Part shown: positions 29,791-41,135 of the stretch, one piece after another
Numbering within the stretch: the first letter of the stretch is position 1
How the letters are laid out: the number at the start of each line of letters is the position of its first letter
DNA from: Thermodesulfovibrio sp.
GTDB lineage: Bacteria; Nitrospirota; Thermodesulfovibrionia; Thermodesulfovibrionales; Thermodesulfovibrionaceae
Reading direction: 5' to 3'
NCBI GenBank assembly: GCA_020725335.1
Contig: DYFF01000021.1
Span: forward strand, 1 to 64,000
Length of the DNA stretch: 64,000 nucleotides
Program-made: the position numbers and the translations under genes
The notes under the pieces: generated by a model
Seen by the model: only the letters and a program-made list of their open reading frames with translations
The model's database searches: none
What the model was told of the DNA's origin: nothing

Positions 29791-31424
29791 TTTCTTAATT
29801 CCTCAGCAGAATAGATTTTAACAGTTTTATTTTTTAAATCTATTGTTTCATATCTTTCTGTACATGAAAAACAAGGGTCAATACTTGCTATTATAAGGGG
29901 CGCATCCGCTATTGAACCACCTTTAAGTAAAACTGAAAGTGCCTGATAATTTTGATATGAAGGTGCTCTTACACTCCATCGATAAGGTCTTCCATCAGGT
30001 CCAGTCATAACATAATGAAAGAGTTGTCCCCGTGGAGCCTCTATATAGGATATAGCCTCTTTCCATGGTTCTATTTTTGAAATTTTAACTGAAGTATCTC
30101 CATCAGGCATATAATTAATAATCTGCCTTAGAATATTGATAGATATCAAAATTTCCTCAAGTCTAACAATTGTTCTTGCCCAAATATCCCCTTCTTTACG
30201 TAAAGGTGTTCTGAAATCAAGATCTGAATACGCTGCATAGGGAAAATTTATTCTCATATCAATGTTAATACCAGAAGCTCTTGCTACAGGGCCACCTACA
30301 AAAAATTTCTTCGCTTCTTCCTCAATAAGAACTCCTACATTTTTAAATCTCAATTGAATAACTTCGTCATCCAAGATAATTTCTCTCAATTCTCTTACTT
30401 CTTTTTCAATCTCCTTTATGACACTTTCCATATCTTTAAGATGTTCAGGTAAAACATCAATTGTTACACCTCCTACAATATTTATTCCATAAGTTTTCCT
30501 ATTACCAGTTATTATTTCACATAGATACATTACAGGTTCACGAATTCTCCATGCCTGCATAAAAAGAGTATCAAATCCAATAATATGAGCTGCTAAACCA
30601 ACCCATAAAAGATGACTATGAATCCTTTCAAGCTCGAGAAACATTGTTCTTATATATTTTGCCCTAACAGGAATATCTATACCCCCTGCTTTCTCTACTG
30701 CTTGACAGTAGGCAGTAGAATGAACAAATCCACAAATTCCACAAATTCTCTCAGCAAGAAAAGGAATCTGTTGATAATTCAAAGCGCTTTCTGCAAGTTT
30801 TTCAATACCCCTATGAACATAAAACCCTCTATAGTCAAAATCTACAATTTCCTCCCCCTCAACAATGAGCCTAAAATAGGCTGGCTCTTCCAGAGATGGA
30901 TAAAAAGGACCGAGGGGAATGACAGTTCTACCTTCAGTAGGTTTTTTTAGCTCAACAGCAGTATCTGATTTAACAGGAGGCTTTAAGTTATAAGAGAATT
31001 CTTTTCTTAAAGGATAAAGAGAATCTGGCCAGTCATCAGGAAGCACAAGTCTTCTCGGATCAGGATGTCCTTCAAAATTTATTCCAAAAAGATCTTTGCA
31101 TTCTCTTTCAGCCCATGTAATACCAGGAATAATATCCGTCAATGAAAAGATTGATGGATTGGAAACATCAACTTCTGATTTTACAATAATATTAAATTTA
31201 TTTTCTAAAGATGAAAAGAAATAATTTAACTCAAGCTTATTTTTTTCATTTGAAAAGTCTAATGCTGTTAAATGAACAAATCTTAATCCCTCTGAGATCA
31301 ATATGTTAGCAATATCTTTAATTTTAATGGGTGAAATACCGAATATGGCTAAGTCATCTGAAACGCTGAATTTATATAAAAAGTCTCTAAAATGTTCAGT
31401 TATAGTATTAAATATTAGAGACAT
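29772..31424 (-). CDS. Group 4 [NiFe] hydrogenase large subunit (HycE/HyfG-like, fused NuoC-like domain)
   Basis: 550 aa; L1 RICGICGFVHSTAYC and L2 DPCFSCTERYE Ni-ligand motifs; N-terminal WAERECKDLFGINFEGHPD (30 kDa subunit domain). Confidence 0.93.
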   Translation of the reverse strand: MSLIFNTITEHFRDFLYKFSVSDDLAIFGISPIKIKDIANILISEGLRFVHLTALDFSNEKNKLELNYFFSSLENKFNIIVKSEVDVSNPSIFSLTDIIPGITWAERECKDLFGINFEGHPDPRRLVLPDDWPDSLYPLRKEFSYNLKPPVKSDTAVELKKPTEGRTVIPLGPFYPSLEEPAYFRLIVEGEEIVDFDYRGFYVHRGIEKLAESALNYQQIPFLAERICGICGFVHSTAYCQAVEKAGGIDIPVRAKYIRTMFLELERIHSHLLWVGLAAHIIGFDTLFMQAWRIREPVMYLCEIITGNRKTYGINIVGGVTIDVLPEHLKDMESVIKEIEKEVRELREIILDDEVIQLRFKNVGVLIEEEAKKFFVGGPVARASGINIDMRINFPYAAYSDLDFRTPLRKEGDIWARTIVRLEEILISINILRQIINYMPDGDTSVKISKIEPWKEAISYIEAPRGQLFHYVMTGPDGRPYRWSVRAPSYQNYQALSVLLKGGSIADAPLIIASIDPCFSCTERYETIDLKNKTVKIYSAEELRKCLKVK

Positions 31425-31485
31425 ATTTCATCTTAATTGAATGATGTCTAATAATACCAATAAGCATTTTTTATGATATGATAAT

Positions 31486-32790
31486 CTATTCTGTATCATT
31501 TGTTGGTTTATTCTCATACTTAATTTTTGATATTCTTTGTCCAACCATCTCGATAACTCTAAAAATCTTACCATTAATAGAAACTGTATCTCCCACAACA
31601 GGAATTCTCTGAAGTGATGTTAAAATAAATCCTCCAAGAGTTTCATACTCTTCAGATTCTTCAATTTCTATTCCATAGTCTTCTTTCAAATCTCTAACTG
31701 AAATACCTGCATCTATTATCATAGAGCCGTCAGCAAGAGTAACAACAGGCGTTTCAATATCATATTCATCTCTTATCTCTCCGACAAGTTCTTCAAGAAT
31801 ATCCTCAAGGGTTACTAAGCCAGTTACTACTCCATATTCATCTACAACTAATGCCATGTGAACCCTTTTTTTCTGCATTTCATTTAGAAGAATATTAATT
31901 TTCATTGTTTCTGGAACAAACATAGGAGGTTTAATAATTCTTTTTATTTCGAGTTTATCATCAGGATGCTTAATCAAAAGATTGTAAAAATCCTTAACAA
32001 AAAGTATTCCTCTAACATCATTCAAATCTTTTCCTATAACAGGATAACGACTGAATTGTTCTTCCATGATTATCTGCTTAATTTCTTCAACACTCATATA
32101 TACACTTATTGTTATCATCTGAGGAGCAGGTATCATTATCTCCTTTACCATGATATCTGAAAATCCAAAGGCACTGTGGATTAATTGTCGTTCTTCGGGT
32201 TCAAATATACCTTTTTCCTCGCCTTCCTCTACAAGAAGCTTCAACTCTTCTTGTGAAATAAAACCTCTTTCAGAAAAAGCTCTCAATCCGAAAGGTTTCA
32301 GCAACCAGTTAGTAGTTCTGGTAAGAATTTTTACTAATATGAAAGTGATTTTTGAAAAGAAATCTATGAATCTTGAGGTTTTCAAGCTTACCCATTCAGG
32401 ATTGGAAAGAGCGATTGATTTCGGAACGAGTTCTCCCAAGACAACAGAAATATAGGTAACTATTATTACAATAATAGTTATTGATAATGCTTCTGCTGAG
32501 GCTGAAATAAATTTAATAGGCACAGTTTCTAATAGAGGCTTAATATTAGTAACTGCATAAGCACCAGCTATGGCAGATGCAAGACTTCCAATTAGGGTGA
32601 TACCTACCTGAATAGTTGCAAGAAATCTATCTGGATTTTCCTTAAATTTTTCTATAATGAGGGCATTTGGATTTTCTTCCTCAATTAACTGTCGTAGTCT
32701 CGACCTTCTTAGAGTTACAACTCCTATTTCAGCAGCGGAGAAAAGCCCATTTATAAGTATCAAAAGAAATATTAGGGCAATCTCATTCAT
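31486..32790 (-). CDS. HlyC/CorC family transporter (DUF21, CBS pair, CorC_HlyC domains)
   Basis: 434 aa; N-terminal TM DUF21, EIMIPAPQMITISVYMSVEEI, VVDEYGVVTGLVTLEDILEELVGEIRDEYD. Confidence 0.92.
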   Translation of the reverse strand: MNEIALIFLLILINGLFSAAEIGVVTLRRSRLRQLIEEENPNALIIEKFKENPDRFLATIQVGITLIGSLASAIAGAYAVTNIKPLLETVPIKFISASAEALSITIIVIIVTYISVVLGELVPKSIALSNPEWVSLKTSRFIDFFSKITFILVKILTRTTNWLLKPFGLRAFSERGFISQEELKLLVEEGEEKGIFEPEERQLIHSAFGFSDIMVKEIMIPAPQMITISVYMSVEEIKQIIMEEQFSRYPVIGKDLNDVRGILFVKDFYNLLIKHPDDKLEIKRIIKPPMFVPETMKINILLNEMQKKRVHMALVVDEYGVVTGLVTLEDILEELVGEIRDEYDIETPVVTLADGSMIIDAGISVRDLKEDYGIEIEESEEYETLGGFILTSLQRIPVVGDTVSINGKIFRVIEMVGQRISKIKYENKPTNDTE

Positions 32791-32825
32791 ATAGTTTATA
32801 TATTAGTAATACCTCTCAAATAGTC

Positions 32826-33908
32826 TTAGTAGCTCTTTATCCTCTTAGCTAAAGCCTCTGCCATTTCCTGAGTACCAACTGGTGGAGTTGAATCATTTGG
32901 TGATTTCATGTCATATGTGACAAATTTACCCTCTTGTATTATTTCAGAGATTGCTTTCTCAATTTTCATGGCAGCGTCAAATTCATTAAGATGCCTAAGC
33001 ATCATTACTGCACTGAGTATTATTGCAAGAGGATTGATTTTATTTAAACCTTTATATTTAGGAGCGCTTCCATGAGTAGGTTCAAAGACAGCGTATTCAT
33101 CTCCAATATTTGCTCCCGGTGCAAGTCCCAAGCCACCAATGAGTCCTGCTGCAAGATCACTTATAATATCTCCGTAAAGATTAGGCAGTACTAATACATC
33201 GTAAAGTTCAGGCTTCTGCACTAACTGCATACACATATTATCAACAATTTTATCTTCAAATTCAATATCAGGATATCGGGATGCAACATCTCTCGCCACT
33301 TCTAAGAAAAGTCCATCACTGTATTTCATTATATTTGCCTTATGAACTGCTGTTACTTTCTTTCTTCCATTCTTTCTTGCATACTCAAACGCAAATTTAA
33401 TAATTCTTTCTGTACCAAACACTGAAATGGGTTTAATACTAATGCCTGAGTCTTCTCTTATTTTTTTACCAGATTTCGAGCTGATGAAATCTATTAAATC
33501 AAGGGTATCCTTTTCACCTTTTTTAAATTCTATTCCTGCATAAAGATCTTCTGTATTTTCTCTAACTATTACAAGGTCTATGTTTTCATATCTTGTTCTT
33601 ACACCCTTAAAACTTTTACAAGGTCTCACGCAAGCATATAAATCAAGTGCTTGTCTTAGTGTTACATTAACACTTCTAAAACCTGTTCCTACAGGAGTAG
33701 TTATAGGACCCTTTATAGCAATTTTATTTTTTTTGATTGACTCAAGGACTCTTTCAGGAAGAGGATTTCCCTCCTTTAAATACACTTCCTCTCCAGCATT
33801 CTGCAAGTCCCAATTAATTTTTAATCCTGTAGCTTCAACAACTTTAATCATAGCTTCAGAAATTTCAGGACCTATTCCATCTCCGGGAATTAGTGTGATT
33901 GTATACAT
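32826..33908 (-). CDS. NAD(P)-dependent isocitrate dehydrogenase-type isocitrate/isopropylmalate dehydrogenase family
   Basis: [38 protein letters not shown] (IDH-like substrate region); [14 protein letters not shown]. Confidence 0.85.
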   Translation of the reverse strand: MYTITLIPGDGIGPEISEAMIKVVEATGLKINWDLQNAGEEVYLKEGNPLPERVLESIKKNKIAIKGPITTPVGTGFRSVNVTLRQALDLYACVRPCKSFKGVRTRYENIDLVIVRENTEDLYAGIEFKKGEKDTLDLIDFISSKSGKKIREDSGISIKPISVFGTERIIKFAFEYARKNGRKKVTAVHKANIMKYSDGLFLEVARDVASRYPDIEFEDKIVDNMCMQLVQKPELYDVLVLPNLYGDIISDLAAGLIGGLGLAPGANIGDEYAVFEPTHGSAPKYKGLNKINPLAIILSAVMMLRHLNEFDAAMKIEKAISEIIQEGKFVTYDMKSPNDSTPPVGTQEMAEALAKRIKSY

Positions 33909-33923
33909 TACCTATAATCCTCC

Positions 33924-35165
33924 TTAAGGTGTTACTGTAAGGATCTGCCTGACGATGTCAGGATAGGTGGCTATAAATTTCAATTCGTCATCAGTAAGAG
34001 GCTTCTGAGTATGTAAGTTTGCATACTGGACAAGTTCAAGTATATTTCTTGCTTCATTGTCATCATGAAACTCTATACCAAGTTTACTATAGACATATCT
34101 AAAACCTTTAATTCCTCCATATTCTCCTGTAGTTATTATTCTTCCGGTTTCAAGCAGTTCAGGTTCTCCTCGACCTACATCTTCTGGGGAATATAATTCA
34201 TAATTGGAACGATCTTTAAGAACACCATCCGCATGTATACCTGATTCATGAGCAAAGGCATTAGCACCAACTCCAGGCTGATTTATTGGAATAGGAATAT
34301 TAAATGCATAAGAAGCATACTTAGCAATTTTCCATGCCAGTTTAAGATTAATATGCTCATCAAGAGGACATGCTTCTCTTAATCCATGAGAATACTTTAA
34401 AGCAAGCACTGTTGACACTAAATCAGCATTTCCAGCTCTTTCACCATATCCATTAACGGTAGTGTTTATATAGCTGTCAACTCCAGCCTCTACAGTTGCT
34501 CTTGCTCCTGCAACTGAAACAGCTTCAGCCATTCCAAGATCATTATGGCAGTGCATTTCAATAGGAAATTTTGTTGCCAGTGCAAGAGTATGAATTCTTT
34601 CATAAATTGTAATTGGATCTTCGCATCCCAAAGTATCGCAGTAACGAAATCTATCTCCTCCTGCTTCCTTGCCTGCAAGAATAAATTCAATTAGTCTACT
34701 CAATTCTGTACGAGAAGCGTCTTCTGCATTAAATCCAACTGTTTCTGCTCCAAGCTCCTTAGCAAGTTTTACAGCATTATACATTCCTTTTACTACATCA
34801 TCCCATGTTTTTCTACCTTGAAATTTACCCTGAATCATAATTTCAGATGTTGATACAGAAAGATTTAGATGTTTAATTTTAGGACAATTTTTAAACGCTA
34901 ACTCTACATCTTCTGGAATCGCCCTCGCCCATCCTTCAAGATGAATCCTTTTGAATGCACCAACTTCGGCAAGCTCAAGATTTGCATTTATATAATTTAA
35001 TTCATGCTTAAGAGTTGGAAAGCCTATTTCACTTTGATACACTCCCATCTCATCAAGATATAAATTAAGCAAAGTTTTCGAGAGTTTTGGAAGCAAAATT
35101 CTTGAAGTTTGCACACCATCTCTATTTGTTACATCAATAAGATAAACTTTTCCTCTGTTTAACAT
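33924..35165 (-). CDS. DRE-TIM synthase, probable Re-citrate synthase / homocitrate synthase family
   Basis: 413 aa; VYLIDVTNRDGVQTSRILLPKLSKTLLNLYLDEMGVYQSEIGFP, EMHCHNDLGMAEAVSVAGA, NGYGERAGNADLV. Confidence 0.8.
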   Translation of the reverse strand: MLNRGKVYLIDVTNRDGVQTSRILLPKLSKTLLNLYLDEMGVYQSEIGFPTLKHELNYINANLELAEVGAFKRIHLEGWARAIPEDVELAFKNCPKIKHLNLSVSTSEIMIQGKFQGRKTWDDVVKGMYNAVKLAKELGAETVGFNAEDASRTELSRLIEFILAGKEAGGDRFRYCDTLGCEDPITIYERIHTLALATKFPIEMHCHNDLGMAEAVSVAGARATVEAGVDSYINTTVNGYGERAGNADLVSTVLALKYSHGLREACPLDEHINLKLAWKIAKYASYAFNIPIPINQPGVGANAFAHESGIHADGVLKDRSNYELYSPEDVGRGEPELLETGRIITTGEYGGIKGFRYVYSKLGIEFHDDNEARNILELVQYANLHTQKPLTDDELKFIATYPDIVRQILTVTP

Positions 35166-35192
35166 TTATTCCCCCCTTTTAAATTTTTAGTG

Positions 35193-35681
35193 CTATTTTC
35201 TTTGAGATATCTCTCGAGGAATGGCTACCTTACCTGTTCTGACAAATTCCTTTATTCCTAAGGGTTTCATTAATTCAATGAATGCCTGAATTTTCTTTTC
35301 ATCTCCTGTAATTTCTATGGTATAAGTAGTCGGACCAGAGTCTACAACTCTACCTCGGAATATCTCTACTGTCTTAAGTAGTTCAAGCCTGTTTTCCTTT
35401 CTGGGTGCAACTTTTATTAGCACCATCTCTCTTTCCACATGATCTATCTCTGTTAAATCAACTACTTTTATAACATCAACAAGCCTGTTAAGTTGTTTTG
35501 TAATCTGTTCAATAACTCTGTCATCACCTGTGGTAACAATTGTCATTATAGACATCTGAGGGTCTATTGTTTCGCCTACTGATAGACTTTCAATATTGTA
35601 TCCCCTACCACTGAAAAGACCAGCTATTCTTGCCAAAACTCCAAATTTATTCTCAACAAGAACAGATATTGTGTGTCTCAC
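35193..35681 (-). CDS. ilvN: Acetolactate synthase small subunit
   Basis: ACT domain [34 protein letters not shown]; next to ilvB. Confidence 0.95.
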   Translation of the reverse strand: MRHTISVLVENKFGVLARIAGLFSGRGYNIESLSVGETIDPQMSIMTIVTTGDDRVIEQITKQLNRLVDVIKVVDLTEIDHVEREMVLIKVAPRKENRLELLKTVEIFRGRVVDSGPTTYTIEITGDEKKIQAFIELMKPLGIKEFVRTGKVAIPREISQRK

Positions 35682-35690
35682 ATTATCCCC

Positions 35691-37421
35691 CTACTTGACC
35701 GCTTTTAATTTGCGTTCTTTTTTCTTTTCTTCAAAAATCATCTGATCAATAGAAGCACCAGGTGGTACCATAGGATAAACCTTTTCCTTCCAATCTACTA
35801 CAAAATCCATAAATACAGGCTTCTTGATTGATAATGCCTCTCTTATTACAGGCTCTACTTCACTTGGTTTTGTTGCTCTTAGACCAACTGCACCATAGGC
35901 TTCAGCTACTTTAACAAAATCTGGAGCGGTGCTCAAAAAAGTGTGTGAATATCTCTCACTGTAAAACAACTCCTGCCATTGTCTTACCATACCAAGATAA
36001 CTATTGTTTATTATTGCAACTTTTACAGGCAGTTCATATATAACAGCAGTAGCGAGTTCCTGGATATTCATTTGAATACTTCCATCGCCTGCCACATCTA
36101 TTACTGTCATATCAGGACGTGCAAGTTGTGCACCAATAGCAGCAGGGAATCCATATCCCATTGTACCAAGTCCTCCTGAACTTACCCATCTTCTTGGTTT
36201 ATTATATTTATAAAACTGTGCAGCCCACATCTGATTCTGTCCCACTTCCGTAGTAATTATTGCCTCACCTTTTGTAATTTCATATATCTTCTCAATTACA
36301 TATTGAGGTTTTATAACCTCGGGATCAAATTCATAAGTTAAAGGTCTTTCTTTTTTCCATTGGGCTATCTGCTTCAGCCATGCTTTTCTTACCTCATCCC
36401 ACTGAGGTTTAACCTCTTCCTTTAAGATTTTATTCAAAACCTCCAACACTCTACTTACATCACCAACTATTGGTATATCAACTCTTACATTTTTACGAAT
36501 TGATGTAGGGTCAATGTCTATATGAATAATCTTTGCATTAGGTGCAAAGGCGTCTGTCTTTCCTGTAACTCTATCATCAAATCTCATTCCTATGGCTATT
36601 ATTAAATCCGCATTCTGAACCGCCATATTTGCATAATATGTTCCATGCATTCCAAGCATTCCTAAAAATAATTCATGTTCTCCTGGGAAACTACCAAGTC
36701 CCATAAGAGTGTTTGTCACAGGAATTTGAGTAAATTCAGCAAGTTCTTTTAGATGCTCATGAGATTCTGATATTACACAACCGCCACCTGCTATAATAAC
36801 AGGCTTTTTAGCTTTAGCAATTTCCTGTGCAGCCTTTTTTATCATATATACATTACCTTCATAGGTAGGATTATAGCTTCTTATATGAATTTTTTCTGGC
36901 CACACAAATTCAGCCCTTCCTTGAGTTACGTCTTTAGGCAAATCTATTAGAACAGGACCTGGTCTACCTGAGGTAGCTATATAAAAAGCTTCTCTTACCT
37001 GCCTCGCGAGATCTTTTACATCTTTTACAAGAATATTATATTTTGTACAAGGTCTTGTTATACCTACAATATCAGCTTCTTGAAAAGCGTCATTACCGAT
37101 GAGAAAAGTTGGAACCTGACCTGTAAATATAACAAGAGGAACTGAATCCATATAAGCTGTAGCAATACCTGTTACTGTATTTGTAGCTCCAGGACCACTT
37201 GTAACTAAAACCACACCTGGTTTTCCACTTACTCTCGCATAACCATCTGCAGCATGGGTAGCACCCTGTTCATGCCTTGTTAAAATAAGCTTAATGTCTG
37301 GATCGTCATATAGAAGATCAAAAATATCTAGAATTACTCCCCCGGGGTAACCAAAAATATGCTTTACTCCTTCCCTCTTGAGGCATTCAATTAAAATTTC
37401 TGCACCTTTCATCTTTGCCAT
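35691..37421 (-). CDS. ilvB: Acetolactate synthase large subunit
   Basis: 576 aa ThDP enzyme; [27 protein letters not shown]. Confidence 0.95.
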   Translation of the reverse strand: MAKMKGAEILIECLKREGVKHIFGYPGGVILDIFDLLYDDPDIKLILTRHEQGATHAADGYARVSGKPGVVLVTSGPGATNTVTGIATAYMDSVPLVIFTGQVPTFLIGNDAFQEADIVGITRPCTKYNILVKDVKDLARQVREAFYIATSGRPGPVLIDLPKDVTQGRAEFVWPEKIHIRSYNPTYEGNVYMIKKAAQEIAKAKKPVIIAGGGCVISESHEHLKELAEFTQIPVTNTLMGLGSFPGEHELFLGMLGMHGTYYANMAVQNADLIIAIGMRFDDRVTGKTDAFAPNAKIIHIDIDPTSIRKNVRVDIPIVGDVSRVLEVLNKILKEEVKPQWDEVRKAWLKQIAQWKKERPLTYEFDPEVIKPQYVIEKIYEITKGEAIITTEVGQNQMWAAQFYKYNKPRRWVSSGGLGTMGYGFPAAIGAQLARPDMTVIDVAGDGSIQMNIQELATAVIYELPVKVAIINNSYLGMVRQWQELFYSERYSHTFLSTAPDFVKVAEAYGAVGLRATKPSEVEPVIREALSIKKPVFMDFVVDWKEKVYPMVPPGASIDQMIFEEKKKERKLKAVK

Positions 37422-37467
37422 AGCTATACCCTTTATTTTATATATTTTAAAAAATAAAATACCATAA

Positions 37468-38232
37468 TTATTTTAAATTAATCAATTCATTAAAAATTTT
37501 TATACTCTTAAAAACCTCCTCGGGACTGTGAGATTCGATAGTATACAAGTAATCTTTTTTATCTAACAGATTTATTAATCTTTTAAAATCAAAAACTCCG
37601 CTTCCTATAGCAATATGTTCATCAAATTTACCCCTGTTGTCGTGTAAATGGAATTCAAAAATAAACTTATTAAGAGCATAAATCCATTCATCAAGTGGCT
37701 TTTTTGAAAACAAATTAAAATGTCCTGTGTCAAAACAGATTCCAAAATAAGAAGAAGAAACTCTCTCCATAAGGATTTTTAAGCTATCGGGTTCTTCTTC
37801 AAATATATTTTCTATAGCAATTTTAATCTTTAGTTTTTCAGCCCTTTTTATAAATTTTTCCCAAGTAATCAAGCTGTTTTCAAGCCATATATTAACTTTA
37901 AAAGCATATTTCCATTTATCATATCCTGAATGAAATACTATGCTTTTTGGCTCCAAAACTTCGGCAACATCAAAAATTTGATTAAACCTTTCAATAGTTG
38001 CCTCTCTTATTTTTGAATCAACTGCACCTGGAGATAAATCCATAAATGGTGCATGTAAAGATAAAGAAGGCTCATAAAAGAGAGCCTTCTTTAATTTTAA
38101 AAGATCATCCTTACTTATATAGTCAAGGCTTTTCGAATCAAAATAAATTTCAAGATTTAATCTTTCCTCGCGGATAATATTTAAATAATCATAAAATTTG
38201 CTATAAGGGACATGAATATGAGGTTTAATCAT
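37468..38232 (-). CDS. Sugar phosphate isomerase/epimerase (AP endonuclease 2-type TIM barrel)
   Basis: [57 protein letters not shown]. Confidence 0.85.
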   Translation of the reverse strand: MIKPHIHVPYSKFYDYLNIIREERLNLEIYFDSKSLDYISKDDLLKLKKALFYEPSLSLHAPFMDLSPGAVDSKIREATIERFNQIFDVAEVLEPKSIVFHSGYDKWKYAFKVNIWLENSLITWEKFIKRAEKLKIKIAIENIFEEEPDSLKILMERVSSSYFGICFDTGHFNLFSKKPLDEWIYALNKFIFEFHLHDNRGKFDEHIAIGSGVFDFKRLINLLDKKDYLYTIESHSPEEVFKSIKIFNELINLK

Positions 38233-38238
38233 TCAAAA

Positions 38239-38490
38239 TTATACCTTTTGTTTAATATCAGCTGGTTTACTTTCTGTTTTTTTCCCATTTGAACCATTAT
38301 TTGACCCATTTTTACGAGCATAATCAGTCACATACCATCCATTACCCTTTAATATAAAAGAGGACTGAGAAATTAACTTTCTCACTTCTCCTCCACAAAT
38401 AGGACAATTTTTTATTGGTTCATCACTGAATTTCTGAATAACCTCATGAATTTTGTTACATTTTGCGCATTCATACTCATAAATTGGCAT
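38239..38490 (-). CDS. FmdB family zinc ribbon protein
   Basis: [41 protein letters not shown]; start at 38490 with GGAGGTG upstream (track start 38586 too long). Confidence 0.92.
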   Translation of the reverse strand: MPIYEYECAKCNKIHEVIQKFSDEPIKNCPICGGEVRKLISQSSFILKGNGWYVTDYARKNGSNNGSNGKKTESKPADIKQKV

Positions 38491-38588
38491 AACCAGAACA
38501 CCTCCTCTCTTTTTTCTATAAAAATATTTTAAAACATCCTTTTTTATTTTTGGTATAATAACTAAAAAATCTTTAGGAGGCACCAACC

Positions 38589-39581
38589 ATGAAAGTGCTT
38601 GTCACAGGTGGCGCTGGCTTCATAGGAAGTGATTTTGTTAGATTAGCCGCCAGAAAAGGGTGGAAAGTCACTGTAGTGGATAAACTCACCTATGCAGGTG
38701 ATCTTGAACGGCTTAAACCCATTCAGGACAGAGTAGACTTTTACAATGTTGATATCCTTGATAGAGATGAAATGCGAAAAATTTTTAAAGCACATAATCC
38801 AGAAATAGTGTTACATTTTGCTTCTGAAACGAACATCGATAGATCTGTAATAGAACCAAGCATCTTTATGGAGACAAACATAATCGGCACAATATATCTC
38901 CTTGAACTTGCTAAAGAGTTTGATATAAAAAAATTTATTAACATCACTTCATATGAGGAATATGGTGAAATAAAAGAAGGGGAAAGAGATGAAGACTGTC
39001 CTCTTAATCCTCGCTCTCCCTATGCAGTAAGTAAGACATCTGCTGACATGCTCGGACAGGTTTACTGGCGCGCACTAAAACTTCCTGTTATAACTTTAAG
39101 ACTATCAAGTATTTATGGACCTTGGCAAAATCCTGAAAGACTTATTCCAATGACCGTGCTAAAAGCCCTCAGAAATGAACCAATTCCCATCTATGGAACA
39201 GGTGATATTATACGTGAATGGCTTTATCTTTGTGACTGTATAAGAGCAGTCTTTGCAGTTTTAGAAAATGGAAGTCCAGGTGAGGTTTATAATGTAGGAA
39301 GTGGTGAAAGATATGAAATTATTGACATTGTTAAGCAAATACTTAAATTACTCGATAAACCTGAAAGTCTAATAAAGTTTGTTCCTGATCGTCCTGGACA
39401 TGAAAAAAGATTTGCTATCTGTAGTGAAAAAATAAAGAACAAATTAGGATGGGCACCTACTACTAAATTTGATTCAGGTTTAAAAAGCACTATTGAATGG
39501 AATTTAAATAATAGAACTTGGCTTTTTAAAAAGCTATTTTACTATGAAGATTTATGGAGTAAACTTTATAGAGAAGATTAA
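38589..39581 (+). CDS. dTDP-glucose 4,6-dehydratase-like / NAD-dependent epimerase
   Basis: [47 protein letters not shown]. Confidence 0.88.
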   Translation: MKVLVTGGAGFIGSDFVRLAARKGWKVTVVDKLTYAGDLERLKPIQDRVDFYNVDILDRDEMRKIFKAHNPEIVLHFASETNIDRSVIEPSIFMETNIIGTIYLLELAKEFDIKKFINITSYEEYGEIKEGERDEDCPLNPRSPYAVSKTSADMLGQVYWRALKLPVITLRLSSIYGPWQNPERLIPMTVLKALRNEPIPIYGTGDIIREWLYLCDCIRAVFAVLENGSPGEVYNVGSGERYEIIDIVKQILKLLDKPESLIKFVPDRPGHEKRFAICSEKIKNKLGWAPTTKFDSGLKSTIEWNLNNRTWLFKKLFYYEDLWSKLYRED

Positions 39582-39976
39582 AAATTTTTACAGGAATTTG
39601 AGTTTAGTAAAATTAATAAATATTTGAGATAAATTTTCTATCTATATGATCTAAAATATTCAGATTGATTACAATTTTAAACTGAACATTTGTACATATT
39701 TAAAGAAAAAGCTCTATTAATAATAGCTTTTCCCGCACACTACAAAGATAAAACATTATCTATTGCACAGGATAATCAGCAGGAGGATAGCCCTATTATG
39801 AAGCAATTATAGCTGATTTTGATTGCATCGTTCCTCAAGAATTTACATTTTAAAGTATAAATAATAAAAATTATTGGAATAGTTAGAAAAAATAAAAAAG
39901 TGGAATAGGTTAATCTATGTATATTTTGAGGATGACTACAGGTAATACTAAGCAAAAAATGCAGTCACATTAAAAA

Positions 39977-40819
39977 TTATTTACATTCTGCAGGTGTAAA
40001 GATAGGACAAAACTCTCCACCTTCTTGCTTAGGAGTTACCTTTTCTAATAAATATTCTTTAATATTTTTAGCACCGATTATGAATCTTTTTTCATGCCCT
40101 TCATTATACAATAAAACCGGAACCGAATTTATATTAAGGGTCTTTAGGATACTACTTACTTTTTTAGCTTCTATAGTTTCGACTGATATAGACATCTGTT
40201 TACAGTACTGAATAATTTCCTTACATACAGGACAATTCTTTGAATAAATAAGCACGTATTGAGAGGATGGAAATTCATTAATCTGAGAATTGACGACAAA
40301 TGTAATAAAAAATACAGAAACAAAACTAATAAGGGCAAGTGCAATCTCTTTTCTACCCTTAATTAGCCTTAATATTGCTGAAATAAATAGGATAGAAAAA
40401 ACTATTAAGCAGAACAAACAAAACTCTTGTATTATGAAACTCTGAAATCCTAAAAGATAGCCTTCAATAGATAAAGCTATAAGGAGAATTATAGAATGAA
40501 AATATTCAGCCTTTCTTTTTAGAGATAATATAAAAAGAAATCCAAACAAAGCAACTCCACTTAAAAGTAAAACAAACTCTCCCCCTTTTACAAAGCTTTC
40601 AACAATTCTACAACCTTCAGTCTGACAAAGACTTTTACCTGAAAGCTTAAAAAAAAGTTCTATACTAACAAAGAGAAAACCAAATAAATAAAGCAAACTA
40701 AAAGGATTAAGCAGATTTTTCAATCCTGATTTAAAATTCATATTTTTAATATAACTTAAAAAGTAAGAATTATCAAGAAAATATGTAATGTTATAATTAC
40801 AAAAATAACTAAAACGCAT
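39977..40819 (-). CDS. Vitamin K epoxide reductase (VKOR) homolog fused to thioredoxin-like domain
   Basis: TM region with CQTEGCRIVESFVKGGEF and CLFCLI, C-terminal LIYSKNCPVCKEIIQYC thioredoxin-like CxxC. Confidence 0.8.
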   Translation of the reverse strand: MRFSYFCNYNITYFLDNSYFLSYIKNMNFKSGLKNLLNPFSLLYLFGFLFVSIELFFKLSGKSLCQTEGCRIVESFVKGGEFVLLLSGVALFGFLFILSLKRKAEYFHSIILLIALSIEGYLLGFQSFIIQEFCLFCLIVFSILFISAILRLIKGRKEIALALISFVSVFFITFVVNSQINEFPSSQYVLIYSKNCPVCKEIIQYCKQMSISVETIEAKKVSSILKTLNINSVPVLLYNEGHEKRFIIGAKNIKEYLLEKVTPKQEGGEFCPIFTPAECK

Positions 40820-41099
40820 ATTTTTATCTATGCAAATCTCAAAATTCCGGACTAATTATAGAATAAGAGACACATTTACCCTCGTTATTTACTACAAAAA
40901 TCTATTAATTAAGAAAAAAGTGGGAAAAAGTCGATTGGAAAACTACTTAATAGCTTTTAGTAGAGAGACTTAAAAAAAGAGCTACTTTAATAGATATTCA
41001 GTTTATTTAATTAATAGTGGGTTAACTTATCTTAAGTAGGCACATTGCTCTCACTAAAGATAATAAAATTGGCATTTAAGTAGATTATTAAAGATTAAA

Positions 41100-41126
41100 A
41101 GGTGGTGGAAAATTATTCCACCACCT
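41100..41126 (-). terminator. Rho-independent terminator of the MCP gene
   Basis: AGGTGGTGGAATAATTTTCCACCACCT followed by TTTTAATCTTT on the minus strand; downstream of the 41136 stop. Confidence 0.85.
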
Positions 41127-41135
41127 CAAAAATTT

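Noticed and set aside
38491-38586. N-terminal extension of the FmdB ORF ([13 protein letters not shown]...)
   Set aside because: A standard FmdB start (MPIYEYEC) with a good Shine-Dalgarno exists at 38490; the extension lies over the divergent promoter.
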